From: Gibbula magus | Lineage: Eukaryota > Mollusca > Gastropoda > Trochida > Trochidae | Assembly (NCBI GenBank): GCA_936450465.1 | Contig: OW388291.1 | Span: forward strand, 33,332,656-33,396,655 | Direction of reading: 5' to 3' | Length of the DNA: 64,000 nucleotides | In this document: positions 35,191 to 46,449 of the stretch, in pieces | Layout of the letters: every line of letters starts with the position of its first letter | Position numbering within the stretch: position 1 is the stretch's first letter | Notes under the pieces: model-generated | The model's input: the letters and a program-made list of their open reading frames with translations, nothing else | What the model was told of the DNA's origin: nothing | Databases searched by the model: none | Translations under genes and position numbers: made by a program

Positions 35191-36159
35191 CTCATAGTTA
35201 TTACCATACTTTAAGTTGATAGTTAAAGGTTATGGTTACACTAAAAAGTGCCAATTTTCTTGTAAATTATCAAAACCATATAAAAACAGTTGAGATAGGG
35301 TCTAAAACACGTTTACAATATATTCCAGTCATTAAAATAGTTCATGAACAAATATTTGAACAGCAAAAACAAATCACAACCCGACAGTCATAAAACGTTC
35401 AATATTTGAGGAAAACGGAGCATGACTTATCTCCCCTTGAATATGACGTCACCGATGACATAACGGCATGGATTTTCCCGCAATACCCCTGTTCGCAAGG
35501 GAATCCCGTCTCGGGCGCATAGCTGATGTAAACAAGTGGCCATTGAGCGGACTGTTGACATCCAGCCTATCCACGACATAGTAAAAGTTCAACACAGGAG
35601 GGAAACAACACATTACAGTGGTAGCAGGTAATATCAAAGTTACAGATGAAATATGTCACTGTAAGTCGGGAAAATCGGACAACATGGAGTTGCCGGTCTA
35701 GCCTAGTCGAGTCACCTAAATTCGTGGGTTGTGTCATTTGTGTCGACAGTCTGAACTAGGCTTGGTATTACTAGAATTTTACCAAAATAGGAACAGTAAT
35801 TATTCTAACAAAGGAAACATACCCATACTTATCGCCATGTTTGGTTTGAGTTGAAACATAACAAGAAATCGAAAAATAATGGCATTTTGAACAAATTAAT
35901 TAAAGATTAATATAAAAAAAAATATGATTCAAATATAAATGTTTTAGTTTGGAATATATTTAGAAACCGACAACATTATTCTTAGCCAATCCTGGAAATA
36001 TTTATGAAATATTTCAGAAAAATAGTGAACAATTATGGGGAATTATTTCAGTATTTTCTTACTAAAAAGTAAAACATGCTCAATTGGAAATGAAATTTAC
36101 TTTTAGATACCTCAAATGTTTCACCTGAAATGAATCCAATTGATGGTGGAAAATGATAT
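35191..36159. other. spacer between duplication copies
   Basis: No gene was recognised. It contains TGACGTCA within TATGACGTCACC near 35442-35452 and the CTTATCTCCCCTTGAA motif near 35425, which recurs in complement near 32575 and is probably a repeat scrap. The minus-strand open frame at 35449-35637 has no recognisable domain. Confidence 0.5.
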
Positions 36160-36919
36160 AGACTTTTCGAAAAAGATCAGAAACAACAAAACCATGAAAT
36201 TGAACACACATTAGATATATAATGGTTTATCGTTGGAAAGAAATGTGTTTTTTAATTCAATGGTTATGTGATTTCACAGGGGCTTCTTTCTCTTAGAAAC
36301 AGCGTTTGAAAGATAAATACCTATATAGACCCTACCCTATTGCTATATAAAAGGAAAGGGATGTAACGACGAAACCACCTCTTGCTCATTCAAAGTCATA
36401 TTTCGCATCAAAAACATATTTATGGCACAGTCGTGTTTCTGCTTTAACTTGTTGAGTTAATCGATAATTAATCAAACTATATATAATCCTATATGTATGC
36501 ATAATTCAGGTAATTGACTAATTCAACAAAAGTAAACCACTCTGTTTTTTACAAGCTACCAATTTCCTTTTCTCAGTGAGAAAAAATTAGATCTCTTTAG
36601 TGTAATCAAACATAGATGATGTATTTATTCCGAGTCAACTGAACTAATACCACAGGCGGGATGCCAGGAAGTGAACAGTCCGTTCCATTAACTGGGGTAT
36701 GACGGTAGACAACAACTCTCGCATCGCATGTCGTGTGAATGTCTTTGACCATTAATATTAAATGATATTGTATTTATCTAATTACCGACAATGTGACAAT
36801 GGAATTGAAAATGAATCCTCAATGTCACTAAACGATGTTTCATATTAAATTTAGCAAGCAGACTCACCAGGAGGACCGATACCTGCGCACGTTACACGTG
36901 CTTCTCCATGGCCAGTTCC

Positions 36920-37180
36920 CTCAAAACCATCATTAAGGCAAATGGTAGTAAACACGCCATAACGCAACAGTAACCTTAAAGGTGTTGTTTACAAGATCAG
37001 TTGCAACTGTGGATACACCCTTCACTCAACATACGGATAATATCCACTATCAATGCAAGACAAGCAACAAATCAGCCATTTCGGAATACATCACAATATT
37101 TCCACATTATAACATCAAGTGGGACACTGTCAAAACACTCACAAACCACAAACGTGATTACACTGTATATACTACTATAT
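36920..37180 (+). pseudogene. Penelope-like element, GIY-YIG endonuclease remnant (copy B)
   Basis: Frames read KGVVYKISCNCG (from about 36979) and, in another frame, NKSAISEYITIFPHYNIKWD (from about 37066). These are the same two conserved parts as in copy A, with the same central loss. In places the first part stays closer to the family than copy A does (VVYKISCNCG). Shared decay with copy A shows the insertion and first damage predate the duplication. It is followed directly by the copy-B-specific insertion at 37185. Confidence 0.75.
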
Positions 37181-37184
37181 TTCC

Positions 37185-38215
37185 TACGTTAGAAGGATGA
37201 ATTAGGAGGAAATTGTTTTCTACTAGCGGTATGTATAACGAGAGTTAGTTGCCCCGTGAGGTGGCGCTGTTTAGGGCATATAAGGGTAGGTCAGTTTGAA
37301 ATGGTCATTGTCGCTGAAAGTTCGCCACGGCCGCTGTACAATTATGTTTGTGTTATTTTCTTAATTCTATCCATTTGATAACGAACCGTTTATATGTTGC
37401 AGTTGCCCACTATTCTGAGAGACATGTCAGAGACACATGCTGTGTGGGTACAGCTCGGCTGGGGAGCCTTGCTAATACTCTGATTAGCAATTGAATGCTC
37501 TGGTTGGCTGAAGAGCTATTAATACTTCTGATCACAAATCATTGAATTAAGAAACAACTATTTTGATATAGTTAGGCTAGGGAGCCGTTATACTACTCTT
37601 ATCCATATATTGATATCAAAATTTATAGTTTACCTGTATATATGTTAGGCTGGAGAGCCATTATAATACTTGTGTGAATGCATAAATATGCTTGATTCCC
37701 TGATATTTGATTCCATATATATTGCTGCATGTACATACATTCCTCTGTAAAGGGAATTGTGGCTGAGCTGTTATAATACATTACCGTGGTGTTTTGTCAG
37801 TGACTGAAGAGTCGTTAAAATACTGACATATGATATTATTTTGTATATATTCACTTATATAGTGTATATTTAACTTTGTTGGATTGGAGTTCAGCAAATA
37901 CTATATAGCTGACATGGAATGAAACTCTCTGCTGTAGACCCTCCAGTACAAGGTTGTTGTAGCACACGTTGAGGTGAACACGGTTCCAGAGTTTCTTCAC
38001 GAAAGTTTATCTCTGGTTTTACCTGTCAGACTTCAACAACGGATTCATATTATAATAATGTAATATGCCCTGTATTTTTTAAGTTTTGTCAGAGTGACAT
38101 GGAATGAGACTGATTGTGGATGTTAATAAATACGGCCGCCTTGCACACGATGCAATGTGTCCCAAAGTTTAAAATATATTGTGTTGTTATTGAGTGAAAT
38201 GGTGTTATGTAGGAG
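37185..38215 (+). mobile_element. 1.03-kb copy-B-specific insertion (possible solo LTR-like element)
   Basis: Copy A is continuous here (about 11515-11530), so this is an insertion. Its edges are loosely inverted (TTTCCTACGTTAG and TTATGTAGGAGAA). It contains a TATA-like GGGCATATAAGGG at about 37277 and six spaced degenerate copies of a GGCTGGGGAGCC...TTATAATACT motif starting near 37457, 37505, 37574, 37648, 37761 and 37801. There is no open frame of note. An LTR or other regulatory-type repeat is possible; the class is not established. Confidence 0.55.
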
Positions 38216-38244
38216 AACTGCTGTTATATCATCTCTCCCATATG

Positions 38245-38282
38245 CTTGATAACGTGATAAGGATCTTTACCGAAACGACGCC
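38245..38282 (+). ncRNA. hammerhead-like motif (degenerate, copy B)
   Basis: CGTGATAAGG, a spacer and ACCGAAACGACGCC, the counterpart of 11545-11582. The 1-kb insertion separates it from the Penelope-like remnant. Confidence 0.35.
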
Positions 38283-39229
38283 TTTGTTAAATAACGAAGT
38301 TGATCAATCATAAATATCACTGTCTTCTTCATCACACCAACTTCTAGAATGCCTCTCAAACAGTTGTATACGGTATAAATTTGTAATTAAACAATGAAAT
38401 GTTCAAGAAAGCATTGGCGTCATACAGTATGATAACAACCCTTGACATTTCATGTTGATAGGGATAATAGTACTAATATACATCTTATCGTAATGCTCAT
38501 GGTAATCTCTCTGATGCTGACAATACTCATGGTAAGCAATGGTAGGTCACATATTTGTCTTTTACCTGGCCACGCCTTTTGTCTTTGGTCTAAGTAAGAG
38601 TCAATTGTGTATGTTAAATAAAGTAAACTAAAGAGTCGTTTTGTACAGCCGTATGTTACATCTTCCAGAGCCTTTTTAGGAATCACTTTATCTTATCATT
38701 GTCATAACTGGTGTCAAACATGTTTGAACTGACATCAGCATATAATCTAACCAGTAATTGAGCCAGTGATGGAAAACATTACGTAATTGTGATCGTTCAT
38801 TCATATATAACACCCTGAACAGATAACAAAGCAAAATTAACTTTCATCGTTAAACAAAACAGCAATTCACACATACAATGATATTCCTATAAAAAAGAAA
38901 ATAGTCATTTGAATCTCAAATGTGCCATCGGGATGACACTTATCGCTATATGACAACTAAGGGTACAAATAAACAAAGGCATCCATTGTCCTTAATGACA
39001 TGTATATTATACATAGTATAAAATATTATGAGTTCTGACAGAAAAGAGGGGGGGGGGGGGGAGGTAAACTCAGGTTTTTACATGTGTACTTACGGATATA
39101 ATACTTAGAAAGAAAGAAAGAAAGGAAGAAATAAATTTTATGTTGCGCAATTACAGTACATTATTAAGCTCGTTTTAAAAAAGGTGGCATACTCATACTG
39201 TATTTCTAAAATTATTATAAAACTCAGAT
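38283..39229. other. noncoding, shared with copy A (11591-12559)
   Basis: No gene. A 14-nt G run lies at 39049-39062 and a short (AAAG)n tract at about 39108-39125. Confidence 0.55.
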
Positions 39230-39910
39230 ATCTAGTAGCATATTCCAATATCTCCATTTGTACATTTGAAGAAATTACATGTTTATGTAATAACTCAGTA
39301 TATATAGAATATTTATTGCCGTCATGAACAAATACTGAGGAGTCGGAGATATGTTTAAACAAATGCCACTGTACAAGATATTCTCAGAAAGTGTGAATTA
39401 TCTAATATCTGCATGTAATAGCTACCATTAGTGTCTCGCCTCCTAATTCCAGGAGGAGTTATTCATTCTATTAGTTGAGCTTATTTCATTTTCTCCCCGC
39501 ATATTGGCCTTCTGTTGACCTTTAGTCAGACGTTGATCAAATGGGAATCAATTATTTGAGTCATTGCTTTCGGCCACAACCATTATATATTATTAACCGT
39601 TATATATTTCCTGCTATACACCTGTCTCTCTCTAGGCGTGTGTGGGTGCACTGTTCAAATTACATCACATTGTCGATTGGGTGATGAATTAATGAATGTG
39701 TTAAAGGACTTATAAATCTATAAGAGGGGTAACACAGTTTTCCTGCAGGCTAAAGTCTTCAAAAATATTCACTGTCGATGTGAGGAAGTATCTGATACAC
39801 AATAAAAACTTTATTTGAATTCACATCAACGTCATGTCACAGTAATCTTTAATCCAATTTAAAATATGAATTCATGTTTGAGAGAATACGTGTAACATCA
39901 ACAAATCAAA
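39230..39910 (+). other. best-conserved noncoding block of the duplication (copy B)
   Basis: Partner of 12560-13200, with the TATA-like TTATAAATC and the AATAAA region retained. The empty site for copy A's Tc1-like element is at 39931-39955. Confidence 0.5.
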
Positions 39911-39955
39911 CAGGAAATATGTTCCAAATATACATTTACAAATACAGGTCAATGA

Positions 39956-41339
39956 ACGAAACGAATTGATCTCTCGTTATGCAAACAGGTTGGCAGTTCA
40001 ATTCAGACATCTTCTAACCGCTGCTACGTGACCAGCAGAATTTACACACACACACACACACCAGTGTTTTCAATAAACTGAGACGGGAAAAACTGCAAAT
40101 AATTTGAAAGAAATCATTCAAATTGAACTTACGCAATGTACTTAATTGTAAGCTTGAAACTAGTGATATAGAGAATCTCACCCAAGTGTCTCCATATATC
40201 AAATATAACAACACGTCTTGATTAAAGTTACAAATAACAGAGGCTTGTCGAGAATAGTTTACTTTCTTAAATGGGTGTTGATATATGTAATATCAGAAAA
40301 TCAGTGAGATTTTGTATTATCTTTCAAAATCATTCTTCAACAACTATTAGCAAAATAATGAACGTATCTGAAACACTATTCTGCCATTTAGCTTCTTCTT
40401 CAGCAGTGATCTCTTTGAGGTCATAGAATCGTGACGATGTAATAGGATTATGATGATTTTATTGTAGCAATATCTACTTGTGGAGCTGGCTTTGTATGAT
40501 CATATCATTAAACAGTACTAATGGCTGTGATGAAAACAAACTTCAGACAGGATCACTCTATTATTTTTAGATAAGGATGAATGTCACTTAGATACCATGT
40601 GACGCTGAATGTGAAGAAAACCAATAACATATAATTTGAAGAGTTTTTCAACAGATTCATCAATGACAAATATTGCCATAATGCATTGTCGACCTATTGC
40701 TGCCCTGGCATCTACAACGTCTAGCCTTGAGTCAGTTAGTGACAGAGACAGTGACATCCAACTGCGACTGCTTCACTTCAATTATAGGATGTTCATCTTC
40801 ATTAATTTCTTCCGACATCTTCAATCCCCAGGAGGGTTTAGAGGTCATATTGCCCGATGCATTCATGGATGACTCTGTACCACGTACAGCTGAGATACAT
40901 AATTACACTACAGATTGAAAAAATATCAGTATCAATATACCCACAGTAACAAAACGTTGTCTCTTTCAGATCCTGGCCACTGTCAAATAGCAAATGTGTC
41001 TGTTTCACTAAAGGTATTTATTCTGTATATCCTACATATTATGTCTTCTACTATGATCGATGGACTTAGTTTGTTGCTATCCTTAGGTACTTATGATCAT
41101 GTTAAGTGTCTCATATGTGCATGTGGATTTTCGTCTGGAAACTTCAAATGCTGGAGAAGCGTGGTACTTTCTATTTAATATCAATGAAATGCTCAAGAAG
41201 TTACAAATCACATACTTTTTTTACAATATTCGGGTTTTATGTATTAGGTATTATGTTTCGAAATTTCTATATAATAATTATATATAACACTTAAACTTGA
41301 AACCATTTTGAACATTAGTATGGTTTTCTCACTATCATT
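39956..41339. other. noncoding, shared with copy A (14150-15169)
   Basis: Includes a copy-B-specific stretch at about 39990-40350 with a short (CA)n run at about 40046-40061. Overlapping short open frames at 40636-40918 are not preserved in copy A. Confidence 0.5.
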
Positions 41340-43784
41340 ACGCACATGAGCATGATTTCTCACGCTCATTGTGTGTGAGTACTATGGTCTCACAGCTCAA
41401 GTACAAATCCACGATTATTAAACATGTGCTGAGGATTCTTCATTCACACCTTTGACATTCAAGAAACCCGATTAAAGACCTTGGAAATGTTTTCTTCCAT
41501 TTACTTGAAAGTCCATCCAATTCGATGTGCATGCATTTTCTTCAGCATAGCGCTGCAATATCCATTGCTCACATTGATCTTAGACTCACGTCTTGAGTAT
41601 CATTGACACATAGCTAAAACGCTGTTCGCGGGAGGTATACTAATAGTGTCTGTAATCCTACATAAGAAGACTACTGTTCTTTGTTGCTGAGACGCATCCA
41701 CGGAACAATCTAGTACTACTTACAGATGAAGAAATGTCCAAGGTCATAATCTCACGAAGCTTACTGGTCCACACATGTTGTTTTTAATTCTACTTTTAAC
41801 CTTCATCTTGCAATACTTAGTTAACATCAAAGACACGTTTTGTAAAATAATAAAGTGTAGTGTAGTGTAGTATTTATGTTTGGATTTTGCCGAAAGACTC
41901 TTGCAGCAATAATCTGATTCCACGTGATTATAAAGAGGACATACATTATTTGTTATATTTCATCTTGCATTAACAATGCAGACGTCAATGACAGATATAC
42001 ATAAAGCCTGGAATATAGAGGATACTAAACGACCTTCCATTTAATACCATTTTTGTCAAATGAGTTAATGATTTTGTATTAAATGAGCGAAAGTGAGTTC
42101 AGTATTCTGTTAATTATTTGCCCAAATTAATCAAACACAAAGAAATAATGTCCTTAAATTATGTCCGTGAGTCATGTATCAGTGTACGGTCATTGTGACG
42201 TCACAACTGCACAATAAAGAACATAAACAACTTAGTTTAGAAGTTAAAGATGCAAACGTACATGCTGTCAATGAATCTTGAAATATTTACAGGGATGAGT
42301 TATGTTGATGTTTACTTGTCACAAGAATTTTATTTTCTTCTAGACAATGATTGTGGGCAGTTACCTTTTGTTCACATTATGGTATATATATAATCAAGCA
42401 CATAAATATTCAATTGTAACCACTCTACAAACAGTACATTTCACTTAGTGCACATATGTGGTAAACTTAATACAGCACGTATGTTGGTGTCCATACATTT
42501 AAATGTCATTCAAACATTTCAATTATTCATACAGGGACGCGTTGCTTATGGGTTCTTGCTTTGTTATGAGTATTTAAACTTTGTTTAACAGAGCTCAATT
42601 TATGAGGTTTTCTAGCTGAACAAAGCTGAATGAAGCTAGTCTGGCATCAGTGTCAAAGTATGACATAATTTCTCTTGGGAGATTTGTAAGCAATTTCTAT
42701 TGGCGACCTACAGTGAACTTTAGTTGCCCAAACACCTGGGAAAAGCAAATCTGACAATACTCTCACTGCATATATAAACAAAACTTCGAACTCAAGGTCT
42801 AAGCAATAGTATAGGCACACCAACATGTCATGTCAGATGTTGAAGTAAATAACGAACGGTGGGCCTTAATCAGACACATGTATGTAAACAAATTTACAAA
42901 CATGCAAACATATATAATCACCCCTCCCACTGTGCAAAGTTGCAAGGAATCAATTATTTGGAAACAAAGGAGACTTGTCTTGAAGATAAGCATCTCTAAA
43001 TTCAGAGAGTGATTTTAGACATACTGTCGACTTTACAGTCCTTAATCAGGAGGATGAATGTAATTAGGATGAGCATAAAAGTGGTCTTAAATACCAAGAG
43101 GAGCGTGGACTGAAATACCTGACAAATCATTCCCGGATAAGAAAATGATATTGACAGGACACAAATATAATTCACTTGATACTGGTGGGAGAACATCATT
43201 TTGAAACCAACTGCTATGTGAAGCTTCGCATGTCGTTCATTATTTGTCAAATTTATTTTTAGTTTTTATATTTTATATTTTATTTTTATATTTATTTTTC
43301 CCAATTAAACCCGATATCTGTTTGAAGATGTATGCCAATTGGTTGTTATAAAATAAATTTATCATTTCTTCCTCTTATTTAAAAGTCGAGGCACAAACGT
43401 TGTAACATCGACTGCTTTGTATTTCGTTCATGCACTTAACATTCATTCCTGGTCATTCCAGTGAATTCAACTGCAGTGTAACCATTAACTGGTCACATGA
43501 TACTAGCACATTATTTTCTTAAGTGTTGCAACATTAGCACTATTTCAGTATTGATAATGGAAGTAAATCGGATAACTCCTACTGTTACAAGCACCATTTG
43601 ATACTGTTGGACGAGTTTTTTTTGTGAGAATCTGTCATATTCTAACTAGGCTATCACAGAAAATACAATGCAATTCGAGAAAACATCTCAAAATCGAGAG
43701 AGCAACATGATCTACCATTTCATCAAATTAACCTGCGTGGGATTTATTAATAATAGTAGCAGCGTACAAAAGTGTAATATGAGA
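41340..43784 (+). repeat. array sub-unit B1
   Basis: Counterpart of A1 (blocks 41600-41770, 42370-42760, 43020-43170). Relative to A1 it lacks about 1 kb corresponding to 15950-17280. No gene was recognised. Confidence 0.65.
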
Positions 43785-44095
43785 TGAAGTGAGTTGAGGT
43801 TTAACGCCGCTTTCAAGAGTAGTTCACTTATATCGCGGCTGTTAGTATTATGGCAGGGAGAAAGCCCGCAACGCCATGTGGCTATGCATTGCGGTGAAAC
43901 CTGCGAGCATCGGCTGGAACTAGCGAACCATTGGTGGTACTGCACTGAAATTCAGTGTAGCATTGCACACAAACCTGACGGCGTGTAGAACAGTTCTCTA
44001 CTGCAGACAAAGTTGCCATGCCCCTGGCGGGATTCGAACCCCGGACCTCTTGATCCGAAGTTGAACGCGCTAACCACTGCGCTTTTCTGCCCCCT
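43785..44095 (-). mobile_element. tRNA-Arg-like SINE
   Basis: On the minus strand the head reads GCGCAGTGGTTAGCGCGTTC (box A region) then AACTTCGGATCAAG, which resembles the anticodon arm of tRNA-Arg (TCG). Box B follows as GGGGTTCGAATCCCG. The body ends with the tail CTTGAAAGCGGCGTTAAACC. It is about 310 bp. Tails of this kind are, as far as I recall, common in gastropod genomes. A tail-only relative is at 4290-4345. Confidence 0.8.
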
Positions 44096-44261
44096 GAAAG
44101 TGTAATAATTACTATATTGCTAAAATAGATGTTTGCATTTATTGTTATTTACTGATGCTAATGATTCCTAATGGTTCAAATAGTGTGCATTAGTTGTTTA
44201 TTTGTTGAATATCCTGGAGTCTTTGTAGATCTAATTGATGAATAAATATTGAAGAAAATGT

Positions 44262-44279
44262 ATGTATGTATGTATGTAA
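44262..44279. repeat. short (TATG)n microsatellite
   Basis: TATGTATGTATGTATGTA. Copy A lacks the expansion. Confidence 0.8.
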
Positions 44280-44815
44280 CAAAATATATATTTCTGTAGG
44301 CAATTTCAATCGTGTATTTGCAATTGTGGGGAATGTATAGTTGTATTGAGTTATATAAATATTCAGATATCTAATGATGGAACAGGAAAAGAGTATAAAG
44401 ATTTCTTTTAATTGGAACTTCCTTCTAATGTAACATAATTTAGCATCAATGGAAGCTGTGGATGTTCTATTCCTTTTGAAAGTTTTCATAAAACAACTGT
44501 TTTACTTAGATATTGGAATATCGTTCCATTGAATAGGAAAGAAATCCTTTTTATTAAGTCGAGTTTTTCTTAATGTCATCAAATTAGAAGATACTATTTA
44601 GTAACTTTTTCTCTCCTTATTCGCTGTCATTGTTTTACATCATGCTTTTGACGTCATAGCATTGTGAAGATGTAGCTAACTCTCACACACGCGATACCTC
44701 TAGTACACAATTGTGGATGATAAAGGATTTATTTTATTGGTATGTACAATATATATTCATGGATATATGAGCTATCTCAGAACGTATGTAGTATGTACAC
44801 TTATGCATAGTCCTG

Positions 44816-46290
44816 TTCTCAACATTAAAATAAACCATCACCATGGTAGACAAGGACATGACTTGGCTTCACTTCACACAATCCAGTTACCACACTGATA
44901 ACATTGAAGTGATCATTCAAGTTTGTTAGGTACACTACATCATCTGAGAGTTTATCAACGGTAAAAGAGGCAGGATAACGCAGACATCTTAAGTCCTGTA
45001 CATACTGTGAGTAAATAACTAATTCCATCAAGGAGGCATTGTCAAAGATTTCAGCATCTGTTGCCCACACACCATCGTTGGCTATCCTTGAAAGATCTAA
45101 GTAATAATCTAATCATCTTGAAGGTACTTTTCCAATTGTTCATTAACATCCTTCACGTGTTTAACCACAGTATTCCGAATTGCACCAGTCACAATGTAAC
45201 TAACGGAGCGAAAAAAAAACCAAATTTTCATCACCCTTTGGTTTATAGACCCTCTTGGATTTTTGTCATATACATCATGAGAGCGTCCGAAGTAAACCGA
45301 TTTGCTTTTGGATAACTTCAACTTCTGGGGAAAGTCTTTCCTGTGTTTTGTGCTTATGGGTTGAAAGGTTTAGTGCCGCTTGGAGGGTTGAACAATATCA
45401 ATGATGTTGCCTTAAACAGTGTTGTTGATGTTGTGTCTGATGCATGGTTTCGAGGAAGTCTGCAGACAGATTGTCCTCAGTCACGTCACGAGGTGTGATG
45501 TCACGATCAGACGGGAGTTTAGCTTGTCTTGTGAACATGACTTACATATGGAGTCAACTTTGTTGATGCATGAACAGATGTGTGGTGTGCAAATGAAACT
45601 CCAGGAATGAAATTGTCCCAGTCGTCACAATTGTCATTCACTAGTCAGAGTCCGGTTGTCTCGTTCACGCTGACCGTTGTGGATGATAGAGTAAACTAAC
45701 TCTGTGGTCAGTATTTATCTGCAGCCCCAGCTTGTCGATTGTGTTGTTGATGAACTCCCTGCCTTGGTCACTAATCAGAATGTCAAAAACAACCTAGCCT
45801 ACACATAGTCTTGTATAGAAATTCAGGCACTGAATCTGCAGTCTTGTTGGGATAGGCTTCTGCTTCAGTCCACTTAGAGAAGTGGTCAGTCACTCCAACA
45901 ACATAGCGATTCCTACGTTGAGTTGCTTGGTATTGACCCATCAATGCTGACCTGGCTCCATACTTCATCAGGAACAGGTATGGATTGCAGCGGTGGTTCG
46001 TCCTTCGAGATCTTTGGGTTGGATTTCAAACAGACTTCACAGGTTTTGCAGTAGGATTGTATTTCTATCTTAATAAAAAAAAGAATGTATATGTTTGTAT
46101 CATAAATACAAATAAATACAAATAGAAGCACATATTTATCTGCTTTTGTAAATAATGCGTTTTTGTACGTGGGCCTAAGTCCTTTTTACGGAAATAAATG
46201 AGTAAAGGAATTGAAATTGAAGCAGATGAATATTCCACATCAGTCACGCCAATGCACAACAATGGTTGATAATGAACTGTTACTCAAATG
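44816..46290 (-). mobile_element. copy-B-specific insertion carrying gypsy fragment
   Basis: Copy A similarity stops at CATAGTCCTG (44816) and resumes at about 46296. The part 45420-46090 is a broken gypsy integrase (separate entry). The part 44825-45321 has two minus-strand open frames (44825-45070 and 45109-45321) that I do not recognise; they may be further Pol or host-derived sequence. No LTRs were seen. Confidence 0.6.
45420..46090 (-). pseudogene. Ty3/gypsy integrase remnant, different family from the intact element
   Basis: Minus-strand frames in order show four parts. C-K-T-C-E-V-C with following linker (about 46060) is the end of the HHCC zinc finger. VVGVTDHFSKWTEA (about 45890) holds the first catalytic Asp. 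LISDQGREFINNTID (about 45770) holds the second Asp, and YHPQ follows. SFAHHTSVHASTKLTPY (about 45580) is the post-core segment. Frameshifts separate the parts and the region that should hold the catalytic Glu is disrupted. The sequence differs clearly from the integrase of the intact element (FINNTID versus FVNSQFN after the second Asp). It is inactive. Confidence 0.8.
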
Positions 46291-46449
46291 CAACTCAGGT
46301 CCCGAATATGAATTTAAGGCCAACCGAATTTCTTCGAATATTAATAGAAACCGGGGGTTGCATTCAAGAATAACGTATGGGTCAATATAGCAAACAGTCA
46401 CTCTCAGCGAAAACTAGTTATGCTCGTTCCTCATACATGAAAGCTTGTG

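Noticed and set aside
40636..40918. Exon candidate shared by copies A and B
   Set aside because: Frame is not maintained in copy A (14550-14755) and the potential donor GT is absent in copy B.
44020..44095. Functional tRNA-Arg gene on the minus strand
   Set aside because: Continues into a SINE body with a tail; acceptor stem not complementary.
45365..45400. SINE tail copy (GGTTTAGTGCCGCTTGG)
   Set aside because: Short and lies at the edge of the gypsy Pol remnant; resemblance to the SINE tail may be coincidental.
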